Assembly (NCBI GenBank): GCA_018624035.1
Contig: JAAZUU010000013.1
Location: 1 to 34,703 of the forward strand
Direction: 5' to 3'
DNA from: Rhodobiaceae bacterium
Lineage (GTDB): Bacteria > Pseudomonadota > Alphaproteobacteria > Puniceispirillales > Puniceispirillaceae
DNA length: 34,703 bases
This document shows, in pieces, positions 24,775-33,139 of the stretch. Under the pieces are notes generated by a model. It saw nothing but the letters and a program-made list of their open reading frames with translations, had not been told where the DNA came from and did not search any database. Each line of letters starts with the position of its first letter. Positions within the stretch are counted from its first letter, which is position 1. Both the position numbers and the translations under genes were made by a program.

Positions 24775-24922
24775 TGCAAATTTGATTTCTATCTTCCTGA
24801 TTATTAGCCTTTATTCAGTGACGCTATTTCTGGATCTGTCGACTGGTTCCGGCATCGCCAGCACCTTACATCGTGCAGATGGACAAAGCGTAGGCATGTC
24901 TCCACCGGATTTCAAATTTGCA
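24775..24922. promoter_or_regulatory. Paired TGCAAATTTGA sites in a divergent promoter region
   Basis: TGCAAATTTGA at 24775-24785 occurs again as its exact reverse complement at 24912-24922. Each contains the palindrome CAAATTTG, and the two palindromes are 136 bases apart, close to 13 helical turns. They flank the spacer between the minus-strand alpha/beta-barrel gene and the plus-strand MFS gene, a position expected for operators of a shared regulator. The repeats are seen; the operator role is inferred. Confidence 0.4.
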
Positions 24923-25023
24923 ACAGATGGGTGAGGAAAAAACCAAGCACGATTCGAGCGACACTGGCGATATGACACGGCTGCTGATAGAGTGCGCTCC
25001 GCCATCAACGGATCTCAGCCTTC

Positions 25024-26235
25024 ATGACAAGCCTCACCGCCTCGCTGCGCCACGCCTATGCGCTTCGCCACACCCCGGTTGGCCTGCTGTTCCTGATGGC
25101 GTTTGCCATGCCGCTCGGGTTCTCCACCTGGCTGGCGTTGCTGAACAATTTCACGGTCGAAGTGGCAAGCTTCACCGGCGTCGAGATCGGCTGGCTGCAG
25201 ACTGTACGCGAGATTCCGGGATTTCTTGCGGTCGGGGTCATTCTGGTCCTGCTGGTGATGCGCGAACAGACCTTGGCGCTGCTGTCATTGGTGGCGCTTG
25301 GCGGCGCTGTCGCGATAACCGCGCTATTCCCAAGTTTTGCCGGCCTTCTGATCACCACGCTGATCGGTTCTATCGGCTTCCATTATTATGAAACGGTGAA
25401 CCAGTCACTGCAGCTTCAATGGATCGAAAAGGACCGGGCACCACAGGTCATCGGCTGGCTGGTTGCCGCCGGTTCGGCCTCATCGCTTCTGGCCTACGGG
25501 CTGATTGCGCTTGTTTTCAAAGTGGGCGGGCTTGGCTATCACAATGTCTATCTTGCCGGTGGCGGAATCACTGTTGTGATCGCCTTCTATTGCTGGATTG
25601 CCTACCCGCAGTTCCGGATTGAAACGCCGCAGCATAACCGGCTGATCATCCGGCGTCGCTACTGGCTGTACTACGCCCTGCAGTTCATGTCCGGCGCGCG
25701 TCGGCAGATTTTCATGGTGTTTGCAGCTTTCATGATGGTCGAGACGTTTGGATTTGCGGTCCATGAACTGACAATCCTGTTTCTCGTCAACTACATCGCC
25801 AACATCATTTTCGCACCGATGATGGGGGCCCTGATCACCCGCATAGGTGAAAAATGGTCGCTTGCCTTTGAATATGCGGGACTGACAGTCGTGTTCCTTG
25901 CCTATGGCGGAATCTACTGGTTCGGATGGGGTGCGGTGCTGGCGGCAGCGCTGTATGTGATCGACCACCTGTTCTTTGCGCTGGCCTTCGCGCAGAAAAC
26001 CTATTTTCAGAAAATCGCCGACCCGGCCGATATCGCGCCGACCGCCGCCGTTGCCTTCACGATCAATCATATCGCTGCGGTGTGCCTTCCGGCAGCGCTT
26101 GGTTATCTCTGGATCGTCTCGCAGGCGTCGGTATTTGTGCTGGCGGCATTGCTTGCCGTGGCGTCCCTGGCGCTGGCACTGATCATTCCGCGGCATCCGC
26201 GCCGTGGTCGCGAAACCATCTTCACCAGCATTTAG
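25024..26235 (+). CDS. Major facilitator superfamily transporter
   Basis: A 403-residue inner-membrane protein with about 12 hydrophobic segments split by a basic central loop around residue 210 (RLIIRRRYW). The first loop carries VEIGWLQTVREIPGFLAVG. It fits the MFS fold but I do not recognise a substrate-specific subfamily. It diverges from the alpha/beta-barrel protein and sulfatase genes, sharing a spacer with paired palindromic sites, so import or export of the sulfatase-related compound is plausible. There is no clear Shine-Dalgarno before the ATG; transport direction and substrate are unknown. Confidence 0.85.
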   Translation: MTSLTASLRHAYALRHTPVGLLFLMAFAMPLGFSTWLALLNNFTVEVASFTGVEIGWLQTVREIPGFLAVGVILVLLVMREQTLALLSLVALGGAVAITALFPSFAGLLITTLIGSIGFHYYETVNQSLQLQWIEKDRAPQVIGWLVAAGSASSLLAYGLIALVFKVGGLGYHNVYLAGGGITVVIAFYCWIAYPQFRIETPQHNRLIIRRRYWLYYALQFMSGARRQIFMVFAAFMMVETFGFAVHELTILFLVNYIANIIFAPMMGALITRIGEKWSLAFEYAGLTVVFLAYGGIYWFGWGAVLAAALYVIDHLFFALAFAQKTYFQKIADPADIAPTAAVAFTINHIAAVCLPAALGYLWIVSQASVFVLAALLAVASLALALIIPRHPRRGRETIFTSI

Positions 26236-26297
26236 CCCCTGCCAAGGGACATACCTGCCGGCCAGCCGGGAACACATGTCACTTGTCCAGAATCCAA

Positions 26298-26325
26298 TTC
26301 TGACGCAATTTTATTTAAATATAAT
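26298..26325 (+). promoter_or_regulatory. Candidate promoter of the FecR-domain gene
   Basis: An exact TATAAT lies at 26320-26325 inside an unusually AT-rich stretch (26305-26335). TTCTGA at 26298-26303, 16 bases upstream, is a weak -35. Transcription would begin near 26332, upstream of the FecR-domain gene. The TATAAT is seen directly; promoter function is inferred. Confidence 0.45.
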
Positions 26326-26397
26326 TTAATTTAGTGACTAATAATACAACCTATGCAAGTTATTGCCGCGCATAATTACGTTTTCATGAGGTCCGGC

Positions 26398-28089
26398 ATG
26401 CCGAGCCTGTCAGCCCGTTGCACCCGCTCCACCTCCGTTGTTTCCCGTATGCGGGTCTTGCCGGGCATCATGCTTTCGCTGTTGTCACTGCTGTCAGCAT
26501 TGCTGATATCCGGCGGCGCGGCGGCCGCAGAGTTCATTGGCGTGGCAGCCGCCCTTCGCGGCGACGTGATCCGCGTGGCGGCAGCCGATGGCGGCGGCAA
26601 TATCGGGCCTGTATTCTCGGGCTCCCGCGTCTTTCTCGGTGATGAAATCGAGGTGGCATCCGATGGCAGGATGCAGATCATGCTTCTCGACGAGACAGTT
26701 TTCACACTGGGAAGCGGTGCCAGGCTGACACTGGACGAGTTTGTCTATGATCCGGCAACCCAGTCCGGTGCCATGTCGACGCGGATCACCAGGGGTGCCT
26801 TCCGTTTTGTTTCCGGCAAGCTTGCCAAATCCAGCCCGGACGCGATGAAGGTCAGGCTTCCCGCGGCGAGCCTCAGCATCCGGGGCACGCAGGTCGCCGG
26901 AATCATTGATGAAGATGGCCGAGGCCAGATCGTGCTGGTCGGCCCCGGGCCAAACGCTGTCGACGCGACGCTTGGCGCCATCACCGTCAACAACGCCCTT
27001 GGCAGGGTTGATCTGACACGTCCGAATTTCGCCACGACAATCCTCCCCGATCAGGCCCCCACCCCGCCACGGCTCGCCTCTCCCGAGACAATACAGCAAA
27101 TTGAACAGGGCACAGGCGAGGACGCCGCCACCAAAATCGCCGAGGCGGTCGGTGTTGAATCGCTGGATGTGATTCCTGCCGTCGATACCGATGATGACGG
27201 CATCCCGGACACGATTGTCGGCAATACCGCGCTTGGACAAAATATTGCCAATGCCACCGACGGTGCCGCGGTAACCAGTGATCAGGCGATTCTTGACGCG
27301 GTTTTTGCCGCGCTGTCCCCGGTGGTTTCCGACGGTGAGGTCGAGGCGGATGATCTCGGCACACTCGGGGTCAATATCGGTGCCGGGGCTGCGGCCCTTT
27401 TCAGCTCAGGCGCGCAATATCGTGGTGACACCACAATTGACCAACTGCTGAATTACGGGCTTACCGGCAGCACGACCTTCAGCGCCACCGATGTCACGAT
27501 TTCATGCGCGAACAGCGCGGCTTCGGGATGCGGTGGCAGCTATGACATTTCCGATCGGTGGGATTTCGCCACCGGGTCTGTCCGCATGGTTCTGTCCGAC
27601 GGCACGGCAGCGCTGGATTACAGTGGTGACGGCACCGTCGACACCAATATCGGGTTCTCGATGGATGTGACCTTTGAATATGGTGTCGCTGGCCCCCTTG
27701 GCAGCTCAATTGTCACGACCAATCAGGCTGGCGACATTCCGGGCTATGTTCACGTCGCCGCTGAATATGACAGCTCACTCAATCTTGGCGCCTACAACGT
27801 TACCGAGACGACCTCCCATATCAGTCAGGACGAAGCTGTGAACTCGGTCGACTGGACAGCCATCGGCGGCAACAGCATGACGGTGACCGACCGGGGATCC
27901 GGCATTCCGGGGCGCCTTGTTATCCGAAATGATGCCTTCCTGTCGAACTTCGCCCTCGGCAGTGATGCGGCGGCCGCGGATTCCATCGGCAATATCGCCA
28001 GCCATGAACTGACCATTGAAAAACCTGTAGACGGCGATGATCCGGTCGAACTTGCCACCGGAACCGTCCATGGGATGGCCAAGCAATGA
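26398..28089 (+). CDS. Exported FecR-domain protein with beta-rich C-terminal domain
   Basis: A protein of 563 residues if started at 26398, where GAGG lies 6 bases upstream; an in-frame ATG at 26353 is an alternative. A hydrophobic signal segment (LSLLSLLSALLISGG, cleavage near AAAA-EF) directs export and has no lipobox. Next is a FecR-type domain (GDEIEVASDGRMQIMLLDETVFTLGSGARLTLDEFVYDP...), which in other proteins is a periplasmic beta-sandwich. A DTDDDGIPDT calcium-binding-like loop follows, and the C-terminal about 230 residues are beta-rich and glycine/serine-rich. Only 14 bases separate it from the interrupted outer-membrane gene. By analogy with type XI (Slam/DUF560) pairs it may be that channel's cargo, an inference. 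Confidence 0.8.
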   Translation: MPSLSARCTRSTSVVSRMRVLPGIMLSLLSLLSALLISGGAAAAEFIGVAAALRGDVIRVAAADGGGNIGPVFSGSRVFLGDEIEVASDGRMQIMLLDETVFTLGSGARLTLDEFVYDPATQSGAMSTRITRGAFRFVSGKLAKSSPDAMKVRLPAASLSIRGTQVAGIIDEDGRGQIVLVGPGPNAVDATLGAITVNNALGRVDLTRPNFATTILPDQAPTPPRLASPETIQQIEQGTGEDAATKIAEAVGVESLDVIPAVDTDDDGIPDTIVGNTALGQNIANATDGAAVTSDQAILDAVFAALSPVVSDGEVEADDLGTLGVNIGAGAAALFSSGAQYRGDTTIDQLLNYGLTGSTTFSATDVTISCANSAASGCGGSYDISDRWDFATGSVRMVLSDGTAALDYSGDGTVDTNIGFSMDVTFEYGVAGPLGSSIVTTNQAGDIPGYVHVAAEYDSSLNLGAYNVTETTSHISQDEAVNSVDWTAIGGNSMTVTDRGSGIPGRLVIRNDAFLSNFALGSDAAAADSIGNIASHELTIEKPVDGDDPVELATGTVHGMAKQ

Positions 28090-28103
28090 TCAGGAGGGAG
28101 ACC

Positions 28104-29453
28104 ATGTTTAGGACCGGGTTCATGGCCCTGTCCGTCATTCTGTCGTGGCTTGTGATGACGCCCGCCACGCGCGCCGAGGTGACATAGCCCGATCTGCTTG
28201 CCGACCCCGACAATGCCGGACTGAACCGGCAATTTGTCTCCGAACGGCTTGCCAGAGGCGATCTGCCGGCGGCCCTTTCGGCCGTTGAACGCCTTATTGT
28301 CCTTCGTCCAACCGGCATACCGGCCCGCATCCTGCGCGCCGAGCTGCTGGTCAATCTGGCGAATGACACGCTGGCGAAGGGCGAGCTGGAGGCGCTTGCC
28401 AGGCTCCCGCTTCTGCCGCAGCAGGCAGAGCGGATAGCGCGTTTGCAGGACATCATCGAGTCACGAAGCAGACGATGGCGCAGCACGGCCTCGCTGTCCT
28501 TTGGCGTTCGGGGAAGCGACAACACCAACAGCTATCCGTCATCCGGCCTGATGGATTTCAAACTCAACGCGACAACTCCGGCCACGACACGCCGATATGA
28601 AAGCTATGGCGGCGCGACGAAGACCATATGGGAAGTCGCCGGCATCGCGAACACGGTGGTCGCAGCCACCTACGAATTTCCAAATCAGGATCGCGACACG
28701 CTGACATTCGGTCTGTCGCATGCCGAGGCGCGCGGACGAGAACATGAATATCTGACCAGCAGCACGACAACCGCCTTTGCCGGCGCCAGCCTGCGCCTTG
28801 GCCAGATCAGGATTCGCCCCGACATCCGTTTGACCGAAACGCACCGCAGGACGGATTCAGGCAGCACAGTCGCCTCCGGCGGCCTGACTGTCTTTTATGA
28901 TCTGCCGCGGAATTTCCAGAGCTACATCAATGCCGACTACAGCGTCGTGGACCGCATCCCCTCGACAAATTTCAGCACGGCAAACCAGAATGACGGCCAT
29001 TCGCGCAGCTTCAAGCTTGGCCTGTCACGTTCGTTCCTGCCGCAGCTGACAGTGTTCGCCGAGGCAAGCTACACCGCCTTCAACCCGATGGAGACACGCT
29101 TCCCGTCACGTGCCATTCCCTACATGCAATCAAAGGCAAACCAGAACAGGCGACAGGCAGGCACCGTTGGCGCATTGTTCGCTCCGACTGCGAATATCCG
29201 CCTGCGGGCCGGCATTGATGCCTCGGACGGCAAATATGACAATCAGGATCCGACAAGTAAGAAATACCGCCGCGACACGCAAACCCGCGCCAGCATCGGC
29301 CTGCAGATTGCCGGTCAGGCGGTCAGTCGGAAATTTGAGAAATTCAGTCTGTCTGTCAGCGCGTCGACAACGAAAAACGACTCGAATCTCAGACAGAATG
29401 ACTACAGGCGCTCGGACGCCTCGATCACTGTCAATTACCAGCTTGCCGACTGA
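28104..29453 (+). pseudogene. TPR + outer-membrane beta-barrel protein (Slam/DUF560-like) with in-frame amber stop
   Basis: The reading frame begins at ATG 28104 behind a near-perfect AGGAGGGA and encodes a signal peptide (FMALSVILSWLVM, cleavage after ATRA). Codon 28 is TAG (28185-28187). The same frame then runs uninterrupted to 29453. Codons 29-112 give a helical, TPR-like region (LARGDLPAALSAVERLIVLRP...), and the rest is a porin-like set of alternating beta-strands ending in a DYRRSDASITVNYQLAD tail like that of DUF560/Slam barrels. Without the TAG the product would be 449 residues, the size expected for a short type XI outer-membrane channel. A CAG-to-TAG change would explain it. It could be a true pseudogene, a readthrough gene or a sequencing error; a TTG-initiated fragment from 28443 would lack export signal and TPR region. 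Confidence 0.75.
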
Positions 29454-29465
29454 CGCGCGCGTTGC

Positions 29466-30224
29466 TCAGACCATACCAAGGTCTAGCATACCAAGATCGA
29501 TCATGCCCTTGGCAAGGAGCCGCAATCCGGCCAGCGTCACAAGCAGTCGGAACACCATCCGGAAGCGCTGTTCCGAAATATTGTCACCAAGACGCCTTCC
29601 CATCAGCGTGCCGGCGACACCGGCAACCGCGCCGGCCAGAATATGCGGCCAGTATTCGGCGTAACTGAACCCGAAACTGACATAGCCGGTGGCCTTCATC
29701 ACCTCGAGACCAAGCAGACAGACCGCCAACGTCGCGGTAATCTGCTGGCGGTTCAGGCCCGTTCGCAGGATTGCCGGCTGCAGGAACAGGCCAACACCGA
29801 AAATCGTTCCGAAACAACCATGCAGCCCGCCAACATACAGGAACTGGCGCGGCAGGCTCAGCCTGATCCCCCTCGGCACAAGCCAGACCAGCGCCAGCAG
29901 CAGACCCCCGAGCAGCAGCGCGATGGCCCCCTCGTCGAGCGACACGAAAATCCGCGCCCCGACCACCACGCCAACCGCCGCCGCCGGCGCGAACATCAGG
30001 AAGATCGGCCAGTTGACATGCCGCCGGAAAGTGACCATCCGCGCCACCAGTGAAGGCGCGCCAAGAGCCGACTGCATCGGGATCGCCGCCGCCAGCGGCA
30101 GCACGGCCGAACTTGCCGCCAGCATGATATAGACGCCGCCTGTCGCGACCGCCGCGTTGACCAGCGCGGCCAGGAAACACCCTACAGAAATCACCAGAAT
30201 CTCGACCAGCATGCGACGCAGCAT
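29466..30224 (-). CDS. TauE/SafE-family membrane transporter
   Basis: A 252-residue inner-membrane protein with about eight hydrophobic segments in two half-repeats. The N-terminal half has ALVNAAVATGGVYIML and the C-terminal half FGVGLFLQPAILR and GAVAGVAGTLMGRRLGD, typical of the TauE/SafE (DUF81) family that exports sulfite, sulfoacetate or other organic anions. The C-terminus ends in a small DLGMLDLGM repeat that mirrors a CATACCAAG direct repeat in the DNA. No good ribosome site is seen before the ATG at 30224. It converges with the outer-membrane gene across 12 bases. The substrate is unknown. Confidence 0.88.
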   Translation of the reverse strand: MLRRMLVEILVISVGCFLAALVNAAVATGGVYIMLAASSAVLPLAAAIPMQSALGAPSLVARMVTFRRHVNWPIFLMFAPAAAVGVVVGARIFVSLDEGAIALLLGGLLLALVWLVPRGIRLSLPRQFLYVGGLHGCFGTIFGVGLFLQPAILRTGLNRQQITATLAVCLLGLEVMKATGYVSFGFSYAEYWPHILAGAVAGVAGTLMGRRLGDNISEQRFRMVFRLLVTLAGLRLLAKGMIDLGMLDLGMV

Positions 30225-30337
30225 AGACGCGGTTGAACAGCCTGACCATTGCCATGATCACATCATATGGACAAGGCTTGCAAAGCCTGATCCATTGCCT
30301 GTCTTGACCCTGTCCTGACGGAGGCGCAAGGTGCGGC

Positions 30338-31243
30338 ATGATTGCTGACCGCCCGATAATCGGCATTGCCTTCATGCTGGGATTTTGCGTCTTTGCCCCG
30401 ATGGGCGACGCGGCGGCAAAATCCATCGCGCTGGCCACCCCGCTTCTTGTGCTTTTGCTGGCAAGGTATCTTGTGCAATGGCTTTTGCCGTTGCCGCTGA
30501 TCCTGTTCAGTGGACGCGAAATGAAGATGACCAGCAGAATGGTCAGGATTATCGTGGCACGAAGCGTGGTTCACATTGCCGGGGTGGCGGTGATGTTCAA
30601 CGCCTACCGCTATCTGCCACTTGCCGATGCGCTGGCGATCGCCTTTGTTTACCCGTTCATCATGCTTGTCATGGGCAGGTTCTTTCTTGGCGAACAGGTC
30701 GGCATCCGTCGGCTTGGTGCCTGCACGGTCGGTTTTTTTGGCACGCTGCTGATCATCCAGCCAAGTTTCGCCGCTGTCGGCCCGCCGGCCCTGCTGCCGC
30801 TTCTGGTGGCCTTCCTGTTTGCCTTTCTGGTACTTCTCACAAGGCAGATCGCCAAGGATTACGACCCTGTCTGCCTCCAGTCGGCCAGCGGGTTCGCCAG
30901 CGCGTTGATCCTTCTTGCGGCATGGGCGGTGACCCGGCATCTGCAGATTTTCGACCTTCAGTTCATTGTCCCGACAGCGGATCAAGCGCGGACACTCATT
31001 CTTGTCGGCGTTTTTGGCACATTGGCGCATCTTGGCATGACCTACGCCGTTCGCTTCGCCCCGTCAGCCACACTGGCACCGATGCAATATGTCGAGTTGC
31101 CCGTCGCCACCGCACTTGGCTGGATAATGTTCAATGAATTTCCCAACTTCCTTGCTGCGCTGGGGATCCTCATTACCGTGCTTTCCGGTCTTGCCGTGAT
31201 CTATTTTGAACATAAAGCGATGACGCGCGCGGCGCGCGCCTGA
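30338..31243 (+). CDS. EamA/DMT-superfamily transporter
   Basis: A 301-residue inner-membrane protein with about ten hydrophobic segments in two EamA repeats. Each repeat ends with a stretch before a charged turn: YRYLPLADALAIAFVYPFIMLVMGRFFLGEQVGIRRLGA in the first and RFAPSATLAPMQYVELPVATALGWIMFNEFPN in the second, both family hallmarks. AAGG lies 6 bases before the ATG. DMT transporters export or import amino acids, nucleosides or other metabolites; the substrate is not evident. It is followed, 64 bases later on the same strand, by the dehalogenase-like hydrolase and a second EamA gene. Confidence 0.9.
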   Translation: MIADRPIIGIAFMLGFCVFAPMGDAAAKSIALATPLLVLLLARYLVQWLLPLPLILFSGREMKMTSRMVRIIVARSVVHIAGVAVMFNAYRYLPLADALAIAFVYPFIMLVMGRFFLGEQVGIRRLGACTVGFFGTLLIIQPSFAAVGPPALLPLLVAFLFAFLVLLTRQIAKDYDPVCLQSASGFASALILLAAWAVTRHLQIFDLQFIVPTADQARTLILVGVFGTLAHLGMTYAVRFAPSATLAPMQYVELPVATALGWIMFNEFPNFLAALGILITVLSGLAVIYFEHKAMTRAARA

Positions 31244-31307
31244 CGCGGCTTGCGGCTCCGCGCCAACTCACCTAGGGTCACATCATCGTTCAGGGGCACC
31301 GTTTCGC

Positions 31308-32183
31308 ATGCGATATGTCGACATCTTCAGTTTCGAGACCCGAAATGTCGGTGACGTCGACATCGCCTTTCGCCGTGCCGGTGATGGCCCGCCCCTGTTG
31401 CTGCTTCATGGCTTTCCGCAGACAAACATGATGTGGCACAGAATCGCGCCGGCGCTTGCCGAGAGGTTCACTGTGATCGCGGCCGACCTTCGCGGCTATG
31501 GCGACAGTTCCACTCCGGACAGCGATGCCGAACACGCCGCCTATTCCAAGCGTGCCATGGCGTCTGACATGGTTCGGCTGATGTCCGATCTCGGCCATGA
31601 CAGCTTCATGGTGGCGGGACATGACCGCGGCGGCCGTGTCGCCCACCGCATGGCCCGCGACCATGCCGACCGTGTGAGAAGACTTGCCGTTCTCGACATC
31701 GCGCCGACAGCGGCGATGTACGGCCAGACCGACATGCGCTTCGCCACAGCCTATTACCACTGGTTCTTTCTGATCCAGCCGGCCCCGCTTCCCGAACGGA
31801 TGATCGGTGCCGACCCGGAATTCTATCTGCGAAGCAAATGCGGACAGTGGGGCCGCACAGAAGGTGCCATCTCGGACAAGGCCTTTGCTGACTATCTGCG
31901 CTGCTTCCAGAGGCCCGCGAATCTGCATGCCATGTGCGAGGATTACCGCGCCGCGGCGACCATCGATCTTGCTCATGATGAAGCCGACGCAGACACGAAG
32001 CTGGCCATGCCTGTGCTTGCGCTGTGGGGTAAGGCAGGCTTTGTCGGCACGAATTATGACGTTCTGGCCGAATGGCGACAGGTGGCAACGAATGTCAGCG
32101 GCCACGGCGTTCCGGGCGGTCACTATCTGCCGGAAGAAGCTCCGGATGAAACTCTTGCCGCACTCGTGAAATTCCTCACCTGA
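31308..32183 (+). CDS. Alpha/beta hydrolase, fluoroacetate (haloacetate) dehalogenase family
   Basis: A 291-residue alpha/beta hydrolase closely resembling fluoroacetate dehalogenases (EC 3.8.1.3). All positions known to be used by that family can be placed: nucleophile D106 with carboxylate-binding R107 and R110 in GHDRGGR, the halide pocket H151-W152 in YYHWFFL and Y213 in CEDYRA, acid D130 in VLDIAP, and general base H272 in GGHYLPEEAPDE. The HGFPQTNMMWHRIAP segment forms the oxyanion region, and the cap contains QPAPLPERMIGADP, typical of the group. These enzymes hydrolyse fluoroacetate or chloroacetate to glycolate. It is cytoplasmic and sits between two EamA transporter genes. Activity on fluoro- versus chloro-substrates cannot be told from sequence, and epoxide hydrolase activity is a weaker alternative. 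Confidence 0.87.
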   Translation: MRYVDIFSFETRNVGDVDIAFRRAGDGPPLLLLHGFPQTNMMWHRIAPALAERFTVIAADLRGYGDSSTPDSDAEHAAYSKRAMASDMVRLMSDLGHDSFMVAGHDRGGRVAHRMARDHADRVRRLAVLDIAPTAAMYGQTDMRFATAYYHWFFLIQPAPLPERMIGADPEFYLRSKCGQWGRTEGAISDKAFADYLRCFQRPANLHAMCEDYRAAATIDLAHDEADADTKLAMPVLALWGKAGFVGTNYDVLAEWRQVATNVSGHGVPGGHYLPEEAPDETLAALVKFLT

Positions 32184-32200
32184 CGAGAGACTGAGCCCAC

Positions 32201-33139
32201 ATGTCACCAGGCAATTTCATTTCGGGGGCGCCGCGCCCCATGACCGGGCTTGCGATGGCGCTTGCCGGGGCGTTGCTGATCACGCCGGATACATTGCTGA
32301 TCCGTCTGTCCGGGCTTGAGGAATGGGGGCTGACCTTCTGGCGTGGCATCCTGATCGGCGGCAGCCTGTGCGCGCTGTGGCTGCTGTTCGAAGGGCGGCG
32401 CGCGCTGAGCCGGGTCCGCAACCTTGCCACACTTCCGGCGCTGGTGATCATCATTGCCAATTTTGTCAACGCCATGGCCTTCAATTTCGCGACCATGGAG
32501 ACCTCCATCACCGTTGTCGTGACAGCTCTCGCCACAGCGCCGCTGATCGCGGCGGCGCTTGCCTATGTCATCCTGAAAGAGCGGACTACGCGGCGCACCT
32601 GGATTGCCATCGCACTCAGCATGATCGGCGTTCTGATTGTGATCATGAATGGTGACGGGGCGCTGCAGGCACCGGAGGGCAATGTCTGGCTTGGTGGCTT
32701 TCTGGGTTTTCTGGCCGCGCTGGGGATCGCGATAGTCTTTGTCACCACGCGCCGCCATCCCGACATACCGGTCCTGCTGGCAACCGGCATCGGTGCCATT
32801 CTGTCTGCTCTTGTCGGCCTTGTCATGGCGCCGGCGGGCGCGATCCTGACCGGTAACGCGCTGGCGATCGGGCTGATGGGACTGTTCGTGATGCCGATAT
32901 CATGGGGGTTGCTGACACTGGCACCGCGCCATACCAGCCCCACCGTCGTCAGCCTGTTCATGTTGCTGGAAATGGTTCTGGCGCCGTTCTGGGTCTGGCT
33001 GGGTACCGGCGAGCGGCCCAGCCTGCCGATGATCGGCGGTGCCGCCCTTGTCCTGGCAACCCTGATGATCTATTTCATCGCCGCCGCGCGCGAGGCCAGA
33101 CAGGGATTGGAAGTCAGCTCTGCCGCAGATGCGCCGTGA
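32201..33139 (+). CDS. EamA/DMT-superfamily transporter (second)
   Basis: A 312-residue inner-membrane protein with about ten hydrophobic segments and two EamA repeats, the first with ETSITVVVTALATAPLIAAALAYVILKERTTRRTW, the second with ISWGLLTLAPRHTSPTVVSLFMLLEMVLAPFWVWLGTGERP. It starts 17 bases after the dehalogenase-like gene, so the two are probably co-transcribed; a role in moving the hydrolase's substrate or product is possible but unproven. Its 3' end overlaps the convergent HugZ/HutZ-like gene by 26 bases. It is only distantly similar to the DMT protein at 30338-31243, so recent duplication is unlikely. Confidence 0.9.
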   Translation: MSPGNFISGAPRPMTGLAMALAGALLITPDTLLIRLSGLEEWGLTFWRGILIGGSLCALWLLFEGRRALSRVRNLATLPALVIIIANFVNAMAFNFATMETSITVVVTALATAPLIAAALAYVILKERTTRRTWIAIALSMIGVLIVIMNGDGALQAPEGNVWLGGFLGFLAALGIAIVFVTTRRHPDIPVLLATGIGAILSALVGLVMAPAGAILTGNALAIGLMGLFVMPISWGLLTLAPRHTSPTVVSLFMLLEMVLAPFWVWLGTGERPSLPMIGGAALVLATLMIYFIAAAREARQGLEVSSAADAP

